NCBI GenBank assembly: GCA_965153355.1
Contig: OZ231128.1
Location: 3,286,001 to 3,350,000, forward strand
Reading direction: 5' to 3'
Length of the DNA stretch: 64,000 nucleotides
Origin: Flaccisagitta enflata
Lineage: Eukaryota > Chaetognatha > Sagittoidea > Aphragmophora
Positions 62,263 to 64,000 of the stretch are shown here, in pieces. The translations under genes and the position numbers were made by a program. Every line of letters starts with the position of its first letter. Positions within the stretch are counted from its first letter, which is position 1. The notes under the pieces were generated by a model that worked only from the letters and a program-made list of their open reading frames with translations, was not told the DNA's origin and did no database searches.

Positions 62263-62264
<2 letters not shown>
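62088..62264 (-). CDS. Twitchin-like, exon 1 in window: first half of FN3 domain
   Basis: Acceptor CTCTCTCAG, with the polypyrimidine tract supplied by a (CT)n microsatellite; phase 1. Donor TTCAAG|GTACAT at 62087, phase 1. It encodes NYINVENVKDTSAYIRWGAP, NDNGGFITHYTVEKFEI, EAGWTKAG, FPYINLQ. The V..V..TSA.I.W..P..NGG..I..Y.VEK pattern is that of twitchin/titin FN3 domains. Earlier exons, which should encode further Ig and FN3 domains, are not recognised up to 64000. Confidence 0.92.

Positions 62265-62336
<72 letters not shown>
62265..62336 (+). repeat. (GA)n microsatellite at an acceptor
   Basis: About 34 GA units; on the minus strand the CT run ends in CAG and serves as the acceptor of the FN3 exon. 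GACAGACAG-like DNA continues to about 62455. 62456-62865 is empty. Confidence 0.95.
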
Positions 62337-62337
<1 letters not shown>

Positions 62338-62865
62338 GACGGACAGGCAGGCAAATTGAAAGACAGACAAATAAACAGACAAACAGACGGTCCGACAGAC
62401 AGACATATTGATAGAGAGTCAGATGGACAAATAGACAGAGAGATGAACAACCAGACATGGCCAATCGTACAAATTAGAAAGTCAAATAGGTAGACAGCCA
62501 AACAGATAAATGGGCCCATATATTCGGCATAAAACATAAGATTCAAGGAAAAGGAGCAGGAAAAGGCAAAAAAGGCAAGAGAAAAACTTAGATTAATGAC
62601 ACTCTTTTTTTTTACGGGGTGGGGGGAAGGGGGGAGCTGGAAAAAAAAACTCCCGGATCGCCAGAAAAAGGAAAAGAATAAGAGTTTAATGTGAAAGAAG
62701 CGGATGTTTACAACCACTGAGAAGAGAGAGCTAGAAGCTGCTGATCAATCTAAACCAAAAGACACATTGTGTCGCAGATGTGCAAATCGTTAAAAAAAAA
62801 GCGCATAAACACTGTTTTGATCGTTTTACTACCGGTGCTTGCGATGACGATTCGTAAAAAAGAAC

Positions 62866-63075
62866 AAGGCCGGATACACGGCTACCCTAGTCGCGTGCGG
62901 GTGGGCAGGAACAGTGCAGGAGAAAGTCACAAGAGCATTTGGGCAGGAGCAGTAGGCACAAAAAGCTCAAAAACGTCGAAAAAGTAAAAAGGGGACCGAC
63001 CAACCGACCGACCGACCGACCGACCGACGGACCGACATAGCGGGGTGTAGAGTCGCGTAGCACGCGACTAAAAAG
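62866..63075 (+). mobile_element. Family A element
   Basis: AACAAGGCCGGATACACGGC to GTCGCGTAGCACGCGAC with an A-run; GACC tract of about 10 units. Confidence 0.9.
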
Positions 63076-63267
63076 AGCGTGCACCACCAATCGTTTCCTT
63101 TCCTTTTCACGTGCGCCAAAGACAGTGTTACTCTGTGCCCCCTTATCATCATTGCGTGTTCCTGTTCCTCTTTGTAAACCCTCAGATATGAGGCACACTC
63201 GGTTCCTAGTTCCTATTCATGGTTCCTATTGTATGCTCCAATGCTACGCTCATGAGATATACTTGTA

Positions 63268-63413
63268 TACATACATACATACATACATACATACATACAT
63301 ACATACATACATACATACATACATACATACATACATGCATACATGCATACATGCATACATGCATACATGCATACATACATACATACATACATACATACAT
63401 ACATACATACATA
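63268..63413 (+). repeat. (ATAC)n with (ATGC) variants
   Basis: About 36 tetramers; the 63336-63370 segment alternates ATAC and ATGC. Confidence 0.95.
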
Positions 63414-63499
63414 CTCCTCTCCTCCGCGTTCGCACATCATCCTGACCTCTGCATCTGTTCGTCCTTCATTCCCGACGAACCAACGGACGGACGGAAGGA

Positions 63500-63990
63500 C
63501 AAAGTCGCTAGAAGAAGCAGGAGGAGAGAGAGAGGAAGAAGAAGATGACGATAAAGGAGAGAGGGGGGAAGAGGGAGAATAAAAAGAAGAAGAGGAAGAA
63601 GAAGGAGATGAAGAAGAAGAAGAAAAATAAAAAGAAGAAGAAGAAGAAGAAGAAGAAGAAGAAGAAGAAGAAGAAGAAGAAGAAGAAGAAGAAGAAGAAG
63701 AAGAAGAAGAAAAAGAAAAAAGAAAAACAAAAACAAAAAGAAAAAGAAGAAGGAGACGGAGGCGAACAACAAGAGGGAGAAGATGGAGAAGAAGAAGGTG
63801 AAAATAAAGAAAAAGAAGAAGAGGAAGATGAAGAGAAAGAAGAAGAAGAGGAAGAAGAAGACGAAGGCGAACAAGAAGAGGGAGATGATGAAAAAAAAAG
63901 AAAAAAGAAGAAGAAGAAGAAGAAGAAGAAGAAGAAGAAGAAGAAGAAGAAGAAGAAGAAGAAGACGAAGGTATACAAGAACAGGGAGAT
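63500..63990 (+). repeat. GAA/GGA purine tract
   Basis: Almost pure purine DNA with (GAA)n cores at 63630-63710 and 63910-63965. Two similar blocks with GGCGAACAAGAGGGAGA (about 63760 and 63867) indicate a duplication of about 110 bp. Confidence 0.9.
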
Positions 63991-64000
63991 GATGAAAAAA

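Overview
This is nuclear DNA of an invertebrate animal. The coding pieces are spliced exons with GT/AG boundaries: a Shaker-type Kv channel, a twitchin/titin-type FN3-kinase protein, an LRR-Roc-COR (ROCO) protein and an NDUFA4-like mitochondrial protein. The combination of Kv1 channel and giant muscle kinase points to a metazoan. I cannot resolve the phylum. More than half of the window is microsatellites, minisatellites and short dispersed elements, and most long open frames are translations of these repeats. There is one 10-N assembly gap at 53932-53941.

Layout. 0-7.2 kb: repeats, including two TIR elements (family B) rich in GGCCTCAAATC-like minisatellite; one is split by a 981-bp TA-flanked element. 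7.2-9.7 kb (+): the last two exons of a Kv1-type channel. Its donor region is tandemly repeated about six times, and its tail is built of low-complexity runs. 9.7-12.2 kb: CAA and TAC arrays and TTAGGG-like DNA. 12.5-13.0 kb (-): an FN3 exon with an AAC array inside the domain and apparent compensating frameshifts. 15.9-32.5 kb (+): a complete-looking three-exon ROCO gene with a predicted product of about 2145 residues. Its order is myristoylation-like N-terminus, Q-rich tract of about 365 residues, LRRs, Roc GTPase with a poly-Asp insertion, COR, then a novel C-terminus with acidic repeats. Its 8.4-kb first intron holds a 6.8-kb long-TIR element containing a homogeneous 71-bp satellite. 32.5-49.7 kb: no supported gene, only repeats, including a 1.5-kb array of a 19-bp unit. 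49.8-51.7 kb (+): a two-exon NDUFA4-like gene with a MITE just inside its intron. 51.8-56.9 kb: runaway T/G-rich arrays, the gap and repeats. 62.3-57.1 kb (-): five consecutive exons of a twitchin-like protein (FN3, linker, kinase N-lobe), all with matching phases. The rest of the kinase was not found.

The genes are unrelated in function. What they share is heavy invasion by simple repeats: poly-Q, poly-N, poly-D, poly-E and TE runs inside coding exons, microsatellites used as polypyrimidine tracts, and small duplications across splice sites.

Dispersed families, named here for convenience. A: about 130-260 bp, starts AACAAGGCCGGATACACGG, carries a GGAC/GACC tract, ends in the hairpin AGTCGCGTGCACGCGACT plus A-run. 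B: TIR GGGCAGCGGCCCCGAAGGGG with GGCCTCAAATC-like minisatellite inside. C: long inverted-repeat element. D: 230-275 bp MITE with TIR near GGGCGTGTTTCTAGT. E and F: short GGTC- or GGAC-rich relatives of A.
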